Assembly (NCBI GenBank): GCA_019915015.1
Contig: JAHBBC010000029.1
Coordinates: 310,001-374,000 of the forward strand
Direction: 5' to 3'
Source of the DNA: Auriscalpium vulgare
Lineage: Eukaryota; Basidiomycota; Agaricomycetes; Russulales; Auriscalpiaceae
DNA: 64,000 bases
Below the pieces are notes generated by a model. The model saw only the letters and a program-made list of their open reading frames with translations. It had not been told where the DNA came from and ran no database searches. Made by a program: the position numbers and the translations under genes. Below, piece after piece: positions 36,077-47,435 of the stretch (the first letter of the stretch is position 1; the number at the start of each line of letters is the position of its first letter).

Positions 36077-36918
36077 TCACTTAGCAGTGGGCTGCTGTGC
36101 TGCTGTCTTCTCTGCTAGACGATCGACAGGGGCATCGGCGGCATTGGCAGCGGGTATTTCGAGCTTGTTGGAGCCCTCCTTGCGTACTGCACGCATCTCT
36201 CCCTTGAAACCGAGATAATATAAGCGGATAACATCTCCTCCAATCGATTCGCTCTGGCGAACGGCGAACCTTAGTCATATGGATTAGAACAGAGTATGCG
36301 CGCAACCTACGAAGAATAACGACAGTGTGTTGATGCTCGAAAACGAGGCCATCCGAAGCGGATACTCCACGACACCTGTCTCGCCTTCGAGCAGAGCGAT
36401 GTTCAGAGATGGCTTGAGGTCCTCAGCTTCTGAGAAATCAACGATATTCGGATAATTGGTGTATATTCGAAGACGCTGAGGTGCCGCCTCGCCTCTCCCT
36501 GGCGTATCCACTACCATAAGGCATAAAACCAGCGATAGCGAGAATATGCGCACCTAGCTTGAGTAGCACAGACTTTACGCGTACATTCTGCGAGAAAGGT
36601 ACGTGTATGACCATCTGAAAGAGCCAGATATTCGGCCGCCGCGTCACGAGCGAAAACAAGCGGTTTCCTAACCTGATCATCGACATTCGAGTCCGCATAC
36701 TTATCCGTAGAATCACGCTCGTCCCAAGGCTTGATAGTCTCCTTGGCGTCCTCTGGGACAGTCAAGTTCAGGCCGTGCACACTTACGCGCGGTCGATCAG
36801 GGACGGTCTTCAGAACTGAGTGACACGCTCACTTGTCCCGGTCTATCGCGTGGTATAGGTTGTCTGTATTGCTGCCTATGACCTGGGATGAGTTGGAGAG
36901 CGACTCTGAGGTAGACAT
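36077..36918 (-). CDS. PITH-domain protein (PITHD1/TXNL1 C-terminal type)
   Basis: Exon 1 from 36918 reads MSTSESLSNSSQVIGSNT and ends DRD-Asn across a GTGAGC intron. It continues VHGLNLTVPEDAKETIKPW and STDKYADSNVDDQ, then MVIHVPFSQNVRVKSVLLKL, then RLRIYTNYPNIVDFSEAEDL, VEYPLRMASFSSINTLSLFF, and after the acceptor ...TTCGCCAG comes SESIGGDVIRLYYLGFKGEM. The tail is short and Ala-rich, and the stop is at 36079-36077. These are the conserved PITH blocks in order, with no thioredoxin domain in front, so this is the stand-alone PITHD1 form of about 210 residues. In human cells the domain of TXNL1 contacts the proteasome; the role of the stand-alone fungal protein is not settled. It is divergent from the uS5m gene across 167 bases, a likely shared promoter. 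Confidence 0.92.
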
Positions 36919-37085
36919 GTCGTTGCAGAGGTGTACGCGTCCCGAACAGAGGCGGGGACGATGGCGGACCGAAAGCGTTTTCGACCCTTAGTAAGCCGTA
37001 TTCGCGTAGACTTCTGCAGTCAAGAATACTTTCGCGTCGGCGGCAACACTTGTCACTTGGTCTCCCTCGTCTCGTCGACAACGAC

Positions 37086-38093
37086 ATGAACTCGCTTGCA
37101 AGGCAGGTCGCGTCCCGAGCGCGCCTGGTGCAGGGAGCACGCTTTGCCCGCCTCTACTCCTCTGACCACTCGACGCGACCACCACAGCACGCGCCAGCAG
37201 CAACGTCCGTAGGACTGCCAGATGGCGGGAACGCGACGCAGTTGGACGTGAAGGGCAAGGCCAAGGGTCTGCCTTTGCCATATGATCTCCCCTTCCCCGA
37301 CCTCCTCGAGCCTGAGCCTCTCTATGACCTGGTCGACGGCGCCGAGTTCCGTCCCACAAAGCAGTTCCGCCATCCCACAAAACTCATCGTCCGGAACGAC
37401 CCGTCCCTTTTCATCGTAGACAAGGAGGAGGCGGCGCTGGCCGCGAAGGAGCAGGAGGAGTTTGACGAGGACAACGACAAAGACGAGGACGAGGAGGAGG
37501 AATCGCCGATGAACCACCTCGCGCTCTCGCGGCGCGAAATTGGAAACCTGCACATCTTCCCGCTCATCTCGCGCCGCGTCGTGCAGCAGACCGGCAAGGG
37601 CAAAATTGCGCGCCAGGCTGCGCTTGTGGTCGTCGGGAACGGGAACGGGCTCGTCGGGTACGGGGAGGGGAAGGACGACGAGACGTTGCGCGCGATCCAG
37701 AAGGCGGAGATCGAGGCCATTCGCAACATGGACTACGTCGACCGTTTCGAGCAGCGCACAATCTGGACGGAGATGGAGAGCAAAATGGGCGCGACGCGCA
37801 TCATCCTGCGCCCGCGTCCGCTTGGGTTCGGTCTGCACTGCAACCCGAACGTGCATCAGGTGCTCAAGGCGGCCGGCATCAAGGATATTAGCGCGAAGGT
37901 GTGGGGTAGCCGGAACCCGCTCAACGTCATCAAACTGCTGTTCCGCATGCTGCACGCGGGCAACGCACCGCTGGCGATGGGCGATGGGATCGGGGGCCGA
38001 GGGCGTAAGTTGGACAAGGGCTCTGGCGTGCGCGGTAAGCAGGAGATCGAGCGGGAACGAGGCAGGAAACTGGTCAACCTTCGGACGCGGTGA
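37086..38093 (+). CDS. MRPS5: Mitochondrial ribosomal protein uS5m (MRPS5)
   Basis: Single-exon gene of 335 residues. The start at 37086 gives MNSLARQVASRARLVQGARF, an Arg-rich import sequence lacking acidic residues. After a mitochondria-specific N-terminal part with a Glu/Asp run (DEDNDKDEDEEEE, about 37457-37500) comes the S5 fold: NLHIFPLISRRVVQQTGKGK, ARQAALVVVGNGNGLVGYGE and TLRAIQKAEIEAIRNMDYVD. Then come MGATRIILRPRPLGFGLHCN, VHQVLKAAGIKDISAKVWGS and NPLNVIKLLFRML. The RNA-contacting first half and the C-terminal S5 half are both complete. The stop is at 38091-38093. It is a component of the small subunit near the decoding centre and mRNA entry. Confidence 0.93.
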   Translation: MNSLARQVASRARLVQGARFARLYSSDHSTRPPQHAPAATSVGLPDGGNATQLDVKGKAKGLPLPYDLPFPDLLEPEPLYDLVDGAEFRPTKQFRHPTKLIVRNDPSLFIVDKEEAALAAKEQEEFDEDNDKDEDEEEESPMNHLALSRREIGNLHIFPLISRRVVQQTGKGKIARQAALVVVGNGNGLVGYGEGKDDETLRAIQKAEIEAIRNMDYVDRFEQRTIWTEMESKMGATRIILRPRPLGFGLHCNPNVHQVLKAAGIKDISAKVWGSRNPLNVIKLLFRMLHAGNAPLAMGDGIGGRGRKLDKGSGVRGKQEIERERGRKLVNLRTR

Positions 38094-38462
38094 TCGTCTT
38101 TCTAGAATACATAGGTTCATCGATTCTCATAATTGCTTTCCTCACTCCACGTTGCACGTAATTCGCCGTGCCCTTGCGCTGCCCGCTGGAAGACGTCAAT
38201 TCGTGCGTGCATTAGCAAGTACGTGTGTAGAGATAATATACAGGCACAGAAACCCCGTCTATAGCCTAACACTAGCGACAAGGGAAACGGAAACAATGCT
38301 ATGATGATTTATGCGAGTAGAATGCAAGACATTTGCGATGATGATGTGTATGTGTGTGTGTGTGTGTCCTCCTGCGAGGCGCTGATGCTAATGCGGTGAT
38401 TGACGAGTCACAAGGGCGAAGTTGATAAATAAGTTCAAAATAAAGGGCGACCTCACGGTGGT
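38094..38462. other. Convergent intergenic region with TG microsatellite
   Basis: About 370 bases between the ends of uS5m and the kinase gene. A TG dinucleotide run lies at 38345-38367. Confidence 0.6.
38345..38367 (+). repeat. TG microsatellite
   Basis: Run of alternating TG, uninterrupted from 38351 and preceded by an imperfect unit. Likely polymorphic between strains. Confidence 0.9.
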
Positions 38463-40665
38463 CTACACCGCGGCAGTCGCAAAGAACTTGCCCGAGAACA
38501 GCCAGTTCCTCGCCGTGCGCAGCGGCGTCCGCCGGTGGCCAAGGCCACGCCGGCTCTGCGAGCGCGCGTTGTAGTTTTCATTGTGATTTTCATTTTCATC
38601 ATCGTCCGTCATCGTCAGGATCTCGAGCCGGGGTATCCGCGGGGACGGAAACGGCGGCGGGTACGCGGGTTGCTGCACAGGCGTGGCGCTGCGGTCCTTG
38701 TCGCCCGCGCGGGCGGGCGGCGACGTGTGTGAGCGCGGCGGGAAGGCAAACTTGATCGGGTTGAACGGGTTGAAGAAGCTCGTCGCGCGCGGCTTGGAGC
38801 GTCCGCGCAGCGACGCGTCGGAGGGGAGTGGGAGCGCGTGAAAGGGCGAGGCCGTGGCGGGACTCGAGATGAGGGGGACAAGCGGGAAGGGGTGCATCGC
38901 GCCCTGCGGCGGCGCGGACGCCGGCGGCTCGAGGTAGTACTCGCGGTCGTCGAGCGGCGCGGCGTGCCCGATCGCGGTGGCGTCCTGGTCCGTCGTGCCG
39001 CTGAGCTCCATGCGCGACATGTCCAGAAGGTCGGGGTGCGCGGCTTGGACGAACGACGCCTGCGCCCAGCTCATCGAGTCGCGCATGCGCTCCTCGTCAT
39101 CATCCCCCATGACGCTGATGCCCACCTCGTACGTCGACGATGCGTCGTAGGAGGGCTTAGATACGGAGGCCGTGCTCTGAAGATAAATAGGCGAGCCGAA
39201 CGTCGAGGGGCTTTCCAGTGCGGTGTGCATCGCGGACGAGTCGGTGCCCATCATGATGCTCGCCTCATACTGGTGGCCCGCGTCGATCGTCATGACGTGC
39301 GGCGACATATGCTCCGACGCGTGGATGTACATCGGGCCGGCGAAGTCGTCCTCACCCCGGGTGGATAGATATGGATCGGATAGGGCGGGGGAATACATAG
39401 AGAAGGAAGAAGAGGGCGTCCGGCGGTTGTCGAATGTTAAATAGCTGGTGGACAGGGTCGAGGGCGTGGGTGACCGAAGCGCCGAGTCGCCGCCCCATGT
39501 GGCACCGGATGGCGTGTAATTGTCCCAAGAGCCGTCGCCGCCTTCCGACTGCTTCGCGAAAACCATCTCGGTGGACGAATCCTCGCTCCATGCCGACTTG
39601 AGTTCGTCGGGCGACGAGGTCGGGAGTTCTATCGGCTCCTCCTCGGGCGATGACTCGCCCGCGATGTCGAGGCCTGCCTCCCATGAGCAGCGCGCCATAG
39701 AGCCCTCGAACACCACGTCGTCAGAGTAGAAGCTGGTGACGCCTTTGATCGCGTCTCGCAGCTCGTAGAGCGTGATGCGGCTACGCCAGTTGACGTCGAG
39801 CGTCGCAAGAAGGATATCGTTCACCTCCGCCGAGATGGGGAGGACGCTGGGCAGGAAGTTCGTGGGGTCCTGCAGGTACGCCTGGAACGTGGGGTCGGAG
39901 GATGCTGCGGACTTCCAGGGGTTGCGCCCGGTGATGAGGTTCAGCAGTATGATGCCAAGCGACCATATGTCATTGAATGGAGGCGAATACGTCCCGGATG
40001 GGGCAAAGATGCCGCCTTGACACTCTAAAAACTCCGTCAGTACCCTGCGCAAGTGTCAAGACAGAGCATGATGACGCACCGGGACTCATGTGATACACGC
40101 TGCCTGTGCGGAATTCCTCGCTGACTTTATCGGTCGTGGCGAGTCCGAAATCCGTAAGCATGAGGCGGAGGCCGCCGTTGAAACAAAGGACGTTCTCTGG
40201 CTTTAAGTCACGGTGGTAGATGCCCAGCGAGTGGCAAAATTCCACGGCATCGAGGAGCTGGAGGAAAACGTGCTTGATGAGCCCATCGTGGCCGAGATAG
40301 CGACGCTTGTGCAGGATCTGGCCGAAGAGGTCGCCATCGGGGCAGTAGTCCATGACGATGAACGTGCAGCCCTCCTCCTCAATGACGCGATGGAGGGTAA
40401 CGACGTGCGGGTGCACTGATGCGAGCTGGTGGAGGTTAATCTCCTGCATGTGCAGTCTTCTTTGTCGTTCGGCATTGCGCGTTGTCGAGTGAAGGAGGCA
40501 CTTGACGGCGTAGGACTGCGGCTGTCCGGCCGTCGGGTGGGTGTCGACGGCGCGGTAGACGACGCCGTAGCCCCCGTATCCGAGGACGGCGACAAGCTCG
40601 AGAGCACCGTCATCGATGAGCGAGCCGATAGGAGGGGGGCGCGGGGCGCTGTGCGACGATGGCAT
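38463..40665 (-). CDS. Ser/Thr protein kinase of the Ran1/Pat1-Ksp1 type
   Basis: The catalytic domain occupies the first 330 residues, split by one intron near 40021-40078. The glycine loop is LGYGGYGVVYRAVD, the ATP-binding Lys lies in YAVKCLL, the catalytic loop is YHRDLKPENVL, the metal loop is LTDFGLATTD, and the APE position reads SPECQGG, as in this fungal group. The later motif DIWSLGIILLNLITGRNPWK follows the junction. Residues after about 350 form a long Ser/Pro/Asp-rich tail, probably disordered, ending FSGKFFATAAV. All key catalytic residues are present, so it should be active. Ran1/Pat1 in fission yeast restrains meiosis and Ksp1 in budding yeast acts in nutrient signalling; which process this one controls cannot be read here. 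The start MPSSHSAPRPPP at 40665 is preferred; an in-frame ATG at 40722 is the alternative. Confidence 0.9.
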
Positions 40666-42274
40666 GCTGCGGCCGAGTAGAACGTCTAGAGAAGGGAAAG
40701 AATAGGCTGCCCCAGACAGCAAATAGAATAGAGGCAGGGAGAAGATTGACGGGTGGAGCAGAGAAAGGCGGAGGGTTTTAGTGGGAGTGAACGCAGAGAC
40801 GGGACGGGAGGGGCGTGTTTAACATGAGTAGGCCACGTTGGCTTAGCCGTGAGGAGTCCATGGTGCCGCGAATCTAGAAAGATCGGATCGGATCTGACCG
40901 TTAGAGCATGATCGAGGATGATTCGATAAACAGGGTTATAACTTGAGGGCTCTTGAGGGCGATCGGCCAGGGCACAGCTTCGGGTTGTGCATCGCCGACA
41001 CCGGAGGAGGTAACTGCCATTGCCGGTGTATATAGCGTGAGACAAAGATGAAGGTGTGCCTGAACAGATGTTGGGATGCTCCGCCAGTTCAGAGAGGGGG
41101 GAGGGGGATTACTGAGCCGTCCTGCGCGGCGGGAGCAGTCCGGTGGAGCATGCAGCGGCAGCCATTGGATGACTGAGCGAGCGGATCCGGATGAGGCAGC
41201 CAGCGCCATGCCGTTTGACTGCGCACCTACCTTTCCAAGCCGCGGAAGCTGGGGAGAGTCCTCCTGGGCGCTCGCGATTGCAACAACGATGGAGCGGCGT
41301 GACTCGTCCACATCCAATATCCCCAATCGAGACTGGTGTAGCTGGTGCGAGGGCACAAACTTCATCCTGAACTGCGAGCACAGCGTCCGCGCAAAGTGCT
41401 GTGGCCACGAAGGACGCCGAAGCCTGCGCAGCGATTGGAACGGTAGCCATTGAGCACGAAAAAATGACCGCTACGAGGACAGTCGAGGCTCCTGCAGCGA
41501 AAATCAGCTAGTCGAATACGCAATGGCTACGTTCTTGTTCTTGTGGTGGCTTATCTTGAGTCACCGTGATCGGTACAAAAAGTGACTGTGACCTTGTCTG
41601 CTGATTTGACGCAGCCGCCATGATTGAAGGTGCCTCAGCGGTAGCTCCGCGTCATGACGGAGCGATCAGAATGCGGAGGTCGCCGTTATGCGCAGGCCGA
41701 AACTCGCAGCGCTTGCAAACGCACGTCCACGGGCAGGTAGCTGTTGGGCTACTTAGACGACATCAGAAGGGTTGGAGATTTGAAACGTACGCTTCTGGGA
41801 CCGAGAAAAGCTTGCTGCCAGTGCAAGTGAAATGGCGCGACATCAAACGTGTCGGGGGCACATTAACCACGAGTTCGCTACAAGTCACATTTGCCGGTGC
41901 AGACAAGTCCTGGATGAAGCGAGCGGCGGCGGGCATGGGCCATCTGGCGTCGAAAGGCGCGCGGCCGTGGCCGTCAATGTCGTCGTCGATGGCCGTCGTT
42001 GTGCAGCAGAAAAAGAGTGGCCGTTGCACGTGACGTAGGCGCGACGCGTCGACGGTTCGAGTTTCCTGAACGGGCCGCGATTGGCCATCGGAGTTTCAAG
42101 TGCAGCTCAAGAACGCCTCGCGGTGTGTGCGTGTCTTGCACCTCGCGCTCGTCTTCACGCTCGTCTTCACCGCCCGTCACACTCGCCAGGCGTTCTGTCC
42201 ACTCTCCCGCCAGCTCCGCCGTTCCCTACCCGATATCCCTTCCAATCTTCGACGAACGTTCACGACCACACACC
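40666..42274. other. Long intergenic region upstream of two divergent genes
   Basis: About 1.6 kb between the kinase (-) and the KEN-box protein gene (+). On the minus strand TATATA near 41029-41036 could be the kinase TATA box. Several ORFs of 80-150 codons overlap on both strands without recognisable motifs. A minus ORF from 41450 begins with a hydrophobic stretch but shows no family. Confidence 0.5.
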
Positions 42275-43155
42275 ATGTCCACCCGCACCTTCGTTGTCTT
42301 CCAAGATGCGCCCGAAGAGCAGCCCCTCAAGCACGTCCCCGAGCGCCGCGACTCCGCCTCGCTATCACCCGCGCCAACCCCTGCCACCCTAGCCGCCGCC
42401 TCGGTCGAGAAGGAAAACCTTCACCCCGTCACCGGCGCCCGCCCCGACTCGTCCGCGGACCCCAACAAGCGCAAGAATACCGTCCTCGCAACCAAGCTCT
42501 ATATTCCGCCCGTCCCGCCGTCCACGCTCAAGAAGAGGGAAGCCTCTGACGCCAAGTTGGACCCCAAGAAGCGCAAGGTCGCGTCCGCCAAGGCGAAGTC
42601 TGCCTCCAAACCCAAGGGCAAAGAGCCATCTAGCTCTCGCTCCACGAACGCGTCTGCCGCCTTGTCAAAGAAGGTCAAGGCGCTGCCCAAGCTTGAGGAG
42701 GTGGCGGAGGTAGAGGCCGAGGCGCTGGACGACGACAAGGCCGAGCAGGCACGCGTCGATTCGAAATGCTACGACCTCACCGTTAGTCCCTTGGCAGACG
42801 TCTCAGAGGCCTTCGAGAAGGTCCTCGCCGTGTCTTGCGAGCCCCGAGCGGTTGCTTCCAGGATTCTGTCTCCGAAGGTGCGCCATCTCTGGCTGATTGT
42901 TTACTCGTCACTCATCTGTGATCGCAGAAGTCTTGTCCCGCCTTCAAGGCCACCGCTTCCTCCAAGGCCCTTCAGCCTTCTGTCGGCAAGAAAGCTCTTG
43001 CGTCCAAAGAGGACAGCCACGCCTTCTCTACGCCGGAGCGCAAGCGCATCTATGCTGCGTTCACTTTCACCTCCCCTTCGCCCGCGTCGAAGCGCATGGC
43101 TGCCGGATACAACCCGTCATTGGATGTCTTCGGCGACATTGCCTTCAACCCTTAA
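42275..43155 (+). CDS. Nuclear low-complexity protein with KEN box and SV40-like NLS, unknown function
   Basis: Two exons, with an intron at about 42878-42927. The protein starts MSTRTFVVFQDAPEEQPLKH and ends NPSLDVFGDIAFNP, with the stop at 43153-43155. No folded domain is evident; it is rich in Ala, Ser, Lys and Pro. Three short motifs stand out. VEKENLHPV contains a KEN box, the degron read by the anaphase-promoting complex. DPKKRKVAS contains PKKRKV, the classic monopartite nuclear import signal. The block TPERKRIYAAFTFTSPSPAS includes potential CDK sites (TP, SP). The middle holds YDLTVSPLADVSEAFE, which looks like a conserved docking segment. This suggests a cell-cycle-regulated nuclear protein, in layout reminiscent of securin or of small G1/S regulators, but I see no sequence match to either. 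Confidence 0.68.
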
Positions 43156-43840
43156 TGTCCACGCTCCTATCTGCATGACTCTTCACACGACTGTCAACCC
43201 CAACACGAATCCTCCATTTATCTCCCGCGCATTTATCGTATCCATTTATCTGTGTGCACCTCGCCTGCCGCCCATCGCCCTGCTTGCTCGCTTTTTCAAA
43301 TCATTGGTTCACGTCATCGTCTGCCATTTACCCTTGCACTCCACATCCCCATCTTTTCCATTTCATGTTCATATATGATAAAGATTTGCTATCTGTCATT
43401 TTGATTTATGCACTCACGGTCTTTGCACGCATGATTGCTCCATCTCGTCCCCCATCCCCATCGTTTTGTTCACGTTATTGTCGCATGCGCTCGTCTTACT
43501 CAATGCCAGCATCTGTGCCGTTGCCTGTGTCCGGTCGCCCGACGACCATCGGTGCCTCTGCCCTATCAAAGCCCACGACAATATTCTCGAAGCCTGTCGG
43601 AAGACCGTGCTGGGTGGCACAAGTACGGCATCGAAGCTTCCGTTGGCGGTGGCGGCACCCATATAAGGCAGGTGTATATGTTCGCTATCACTCTGCGCGC
43701 CAGGCGCGTCTCCGACGAAGCATGGACCGACCCGTCCATCGTGACCGCCTTATAACTTCTCTGAGCGCGCTCGATGGTCAGTATAAGTAGCGGCGGTGGC
43801 GGCGAGTGCCCGCACCTTTGTAGTAGCTTCTGCTTCTCCC
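43156..43840. other. Intergenic region upstream of the NCS1 permease
   Basis: About 685 bases, with a pyrimidine-rich first part. TATAAG elements near 43662 and 43781 are candidates for the permease core promoter. No gene was recognised. Confidence 0.5.
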
Positions 43841-46253
43841 ATGTCGTCCATCGCAAGGAAGCTCATCGCGCGCGCCGAACTGAATCATGACAAGTCCATG
43901 ACGTGGTCCCAGATGCTCCTCACGGTAGGAGGGCTGTTTTCGTGGGATCCACGGTGGACGAGCTAACCGCACGTAGAGCGAGGATCTGCTGCCTGTGGGG
44001 CCGGACAAACACACCTGGGACACGGTCAACTTTGTCGCATTGTAAGGTCTCCCCTACACTGGGTCTCACCAGGATTTCACCGAGTCGTAACCTGCACAGC
44101 TGGATTGCGGACAGCTTCAACGTTAACACGTGAGCCGCCTGTGCAAACTCGTGTCTGACAGGCTGAACCTCCCGGTGCAGGTGGATGATCGCCTCGTCGA
44201 TGATCCAGCTCGGCCTTTCTTGGTGGCAGGCGTGGATCTGCGTATGGCTAGGGTACGGTGCGGTCGCGCCCTTCATCGCGGCGAACGCACGCCCGGGCGC
44301 GATCTTCCATGTCACGTTCCCCGTCGTCGCGCGCACGAGCTTCGGTGTGTGGGGCAGCCTGTGGTGCGTGTTCAACCGCGGTGCGATGGCGTGGTGCGTC
44401 TCCTCTCTCCTTTGCCGGATGTTCGGCTGATGTGCATGCATGGGCAAAGCATTTGGTACGGAGTGCAGGCGAGTATCGGCGGCGACTGCGTGCGCGTCAT
44501 GCTCCGCGCGATCTGGCCAAGCGTGAACAACATCCGTGCGTCCCTCCACAGGTGGTCGGATCACGCAGTGCTCACGTAGCGCCGCCAGCGAACCACATGC
44601 CCGCGTCCTCGGGGACGAACACGCGCGACTTCATGTGCTTCTTCCTCTTCTGGCTCATCTCGCTCCCTGCCATCTGGTTCCCCATCCACAATATGTGCGT
44701 ATGTCATTCCATTGCATTCTGCGTTGCTTCGGAGCTTGATGTCTAGTGATGCGCCAGCCGCCACCTATTCACGGTGAAGGCGATTGTCGCGCCGACGGCG
44801 GGCATCACGTTCTTCATCTGGTGCATTGTGCGCGCGCACGGCGTGGGCCCAGTCATCCACCAGCCTGCGACCGTGCACGGCAGCGAGCTAGGCTGGGCGA
44901 TGGTATCGAGCCTCATGTCATGCATCAGCAACATGGCGACGCTCGTCACGTACGCGCCGCCTTCCTCCTCCCATACTGCCTTGCGCGCTGACATCTGCGC
45001 CGACCAGAAATGCGCCGGACTTTGCGTCGCGCGCGAAGAAGCCGTCCGCGGCGCTGCTCCCCCAGCTGCTGTCCGTGCCGATCACGTTCTCGCTCGTGAG
45101 CTTCATCGGGATCATCGTGAGCTCGTCGTCGGTGGTCATCTACGGCGAGCCCGTGTGGTCGCCGATCGACCTCCTGAATATGTTCCTGGACGAGAATCCG
45201 TCGCATGCTACACGCTTCGGAGTGAGTTCGGCGCGTGTTGTCGGTGCCGTTGGGAACTCATGGTGCTGCTAGGTGTGGTACATTGCTACGTCTTTTGTTA
45301 TTGCACAGGTAGGGCTCGGAGTTTGTGGCAGATTCACGAGCTGACCCGCTGTCTTTTTGTTTAGCTCGGGTATGACCCTTCCACTCGCCTTCGCGCATTG
45401 AGTCGCTAGAGTCCCTCCACAGCACGAACATCTCCGCAAACTCGATTTCTGCGGGCTGCGACCTTACGGCTCTCATGCCGCGCTTCATCGTGCGTACAGA
45501 GTCCCTTCGTCCACTGCACACGGTGCTGAAGTGGCTGTACCAGAATATCCGCCGCGGTGGCTACGTCGCCGCCGTGGTGGGCATCTGCATGCTGCCGTGG
45601 AACCTCCTGAAGAGCAGCAGTCGGTTCACGTCATACCTCTCCGCGTACTCCGTCTTCCTCAGCTCTATTGCTGGTGTCATGGTGAGTTTGTCCTCCTTTC
45701 TGATCTTGCACTTAGCCAATGATGCTGGCTGCAGATCACAGAATACTTCCTCATTCGGCGCGGACACTACCATGTGCCCGACTTGTACAGCGCACGAAAA
45801 GATGGATGGTACTATTACACGTATGGGATCAATCTTCGGTAGGACGCACCGCTTGCACACGAAGCTCGCTAACCCGAGCGCTGGCCACAGAGCGTACGCC
45901 GCTTATATCTCCGGGATCCTCATCAACGTTGTTGGCTTCGCTGGGGCCAGTGCGTGTCGTTTTCCATCTCCGCAGATCATCGAATACTGATTGCTCCCCT
46001 TGTCAACATCGCAGCGGGACGCACTGTGCCGCTCGCCGCCACGCGGATATACGAGATGTCCTTTTTCACTGGCTTTGGCGTCTCCGCGGTTATATACTTC
46101 TCGCTCAATTACTTCTTCCCCGTCCGTGGCGTCCAGCAAAGGTTCAAGGAAGTGGACGTGGCGGCTCAGGAGCAAATTGATGGCGGAAAAGAGGTGAAGG
46201 AGAAAGACGGCGATGACTTTGTGGACGTGTCTTCGGTGCAGTCTAGAGTGTGA
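43841..46253 (+). CDS. NCS1-family nucleobase/allantoin/thiamine permease (Fur4/Dal4 type)
   Basis: Plasma-membrane proton symporter family for uracil, uridine, allantoin or thiamine. Exons splice to KSMTWSQMLL, EDLLPVGPDKHTWDTVNFVA, FWIADSFNVNTWMIASSMIQ and LSWWQAWICVWLGYGAVAPF. Then come ARPGAIFHVTFPVVARTSFG, WYGVQASIGGDCVRVMLRAI, FMCFFLFWLISLPAIWFPIH, TVKAIVAPTAGITFFIWCIV and KKPSAALLPQLLSVPITFSL. Later blocks are LGTNISANSISAGCDLTALM, RGGYVAAVVGICMLPWNLLK and YLSAYSVFLSSIAGVMITEY, followed by an exon ending FEVDV-like KEVDVAAQEQI and SVQSRV before the TGA. About twelve membrane segments and the NCS1 blocks are in order. The exact substrate is not determinable. No clear lesion was seen. 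Confidence 0.87.
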
Positions 46254-46382
46254 GCTTAGCGTGAGTGTTCTTTCAAAGAGCGTTCGTGTCGAAGTCTATG
46301 GTACACTATGGCATACACATTTTGCTTCAGATAGAGTAAAATCGTCCTTCGTGAAGATGTCGTAAGTATTCTTGCCCTGGCG

Positions 46383-47400
46383 TCAAGCTGAGGACTTCAG
46401 CCACCGGCCAACGTCCGTCAACAGCCTCATCCTCTCCGGCTCGAACCACCGATCAGCCGGGCTGTCGGATATAACCGTAGACGTGACCACCCGTGGCCCT
46501 TCAACCCCTTCGATTTTGCTCTTCCACATGTTGACCACCTGATTCCCGCTTCCCGCGCCGCCGACAACGACGTAGGTCTTCGGAAAGCCATTAACAGGCT
46601 CGAGGCTGTCACCCGTCGGCGCGCAGTCGCATGAAGCCCGACCGCCCGTTGCCTTGAGCGCGGTAGGCTGCTCGCGTCGTCTGTACGTCGGATAGAGGTC
46701 CTCGGGATGCGAGCGCCCAGCCACCCACAGCGCAGGATCGACCTCCAAGCTCGCCCACGCGATCGACAGCGTGCTCAGCAGCAGGCCGTTCGGAGGCGGC
46801 AGGTCTGGCCGCGCGCTTTCCACGATGTGGCGCACGAGTGCATGCGCGAGCGTGGCCGCGGCGGCGTCGCCGCTGACGATGATGTTCTCAGGCGCCACGC
46901 GGGCGTCTTGAACGAGGTAGCGGTAACCGGCGATGGCCTCGGCTAGTGCGTGGCGGCAGAATCCCCCGGCGCCAGGAGAGGGAGGGTGATGATCCAGGGC
47001 GAATACCCGCTGGATTGAGGTGAGCGTGTATAGGCCGGTGAGGGAGCTCCTGAATGGCTGTGGACAGTACAACGCTCAGCACGTGGGAACGTTCAGCATG
47101 TCCGCTTAACTCACGACACATTCCCCTCCTGGAGGAATACTGTGAGACGACAGTGACGCGGTACACGTGGAAGATCAACGAACCATGAATATGGTAGATA
47201 ACCCGCTGCACCCCCGTCCACTCGCCCTCCTTGCCAAACCAGACACCCGACAATTCGGCGCTCGTGGTGGCAACGTTGACGATGGTGTCATTCTCTGGCC
47301 TGACCTCCAGCGGTGCGAGCCCACGGAAGTCCGGGGGCCAAGCGATCTTGCCGACTTGTTGCTCTGAGCCGCTGAATGCCAGTGCATGCGAAGGCGACGT
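46383..47400 (-). pseudogene. Alpha/beta-hydrolase (esterase/lipase type) without catalytic serine, probably decayed
   Basis: The main exon (47041 down to 46383) reads GLYTLTSIQRVFALDHHPPS, ALAEAIAGYRYLVQDARVAP and ENIIVSGDAAAATLAHALVR. Then come LSIAWASLEVDPALWV, FPKTYVVVGGAGSGNQVVNM and MRLLTDVGRWLKSSA. This is the hormone-sensitive-lipase-like fold common in fungi. Two defects are plain. The nucleophile elbow should read G-D-S-A-G but is G-D-A-A-A, so the serine is gone. The oxyanion HGG block (upstream piece VQRVIYHIHG, about 47195) does not join the main exon in frame with any GT-AG intron I can find. No good ATG was found for the upstream piece. It is either a pseudogene or a pseudoenzyme with an unusual first half. 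Confidence 0.6.
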
Positions 47401-47435
47401 CGATTCCGTTGAGCGCCCTACGGTTTCGATGACTT

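Noticed and set aside
36284..36320. Apparent frameshift before the last exon of the PITH gene
   Set aside because: Using the acceptor ...CGTTCGCCAG places SESIGGDVIRLYYLG in frame, as expected for the family.
36797..36830. Apparent frameshift between exons 1 and 2 of the PITH gene
   Set aside because: Rereading the junction shows a GTGAGC donor after ...GACAA and an acceptor before TGTGCAC, which gives the expected DNVHGLN and keeps the frame.
37450..37500. Acidic low-complexity run in the uS5m gene
   Set aside because: Common in mitochondrial uS5 N-terminal extensions; not a sign of an error or a fusion.
41109..41450. Minus-strand ORF beginning with a hydrophobic, signal-peptide-like stretch
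   Set aside because: Overlapping ORFs exist in other frames of the same segment, no domain or splice structure supports it, and the hydrophobic start is within chance for Ala-rich GC-rich sequence.
42050..42070. tRNA B-box-like string (ggttcgagtttcc)
   Set aside because: No matching A box or cloverleaf could be folded around it.
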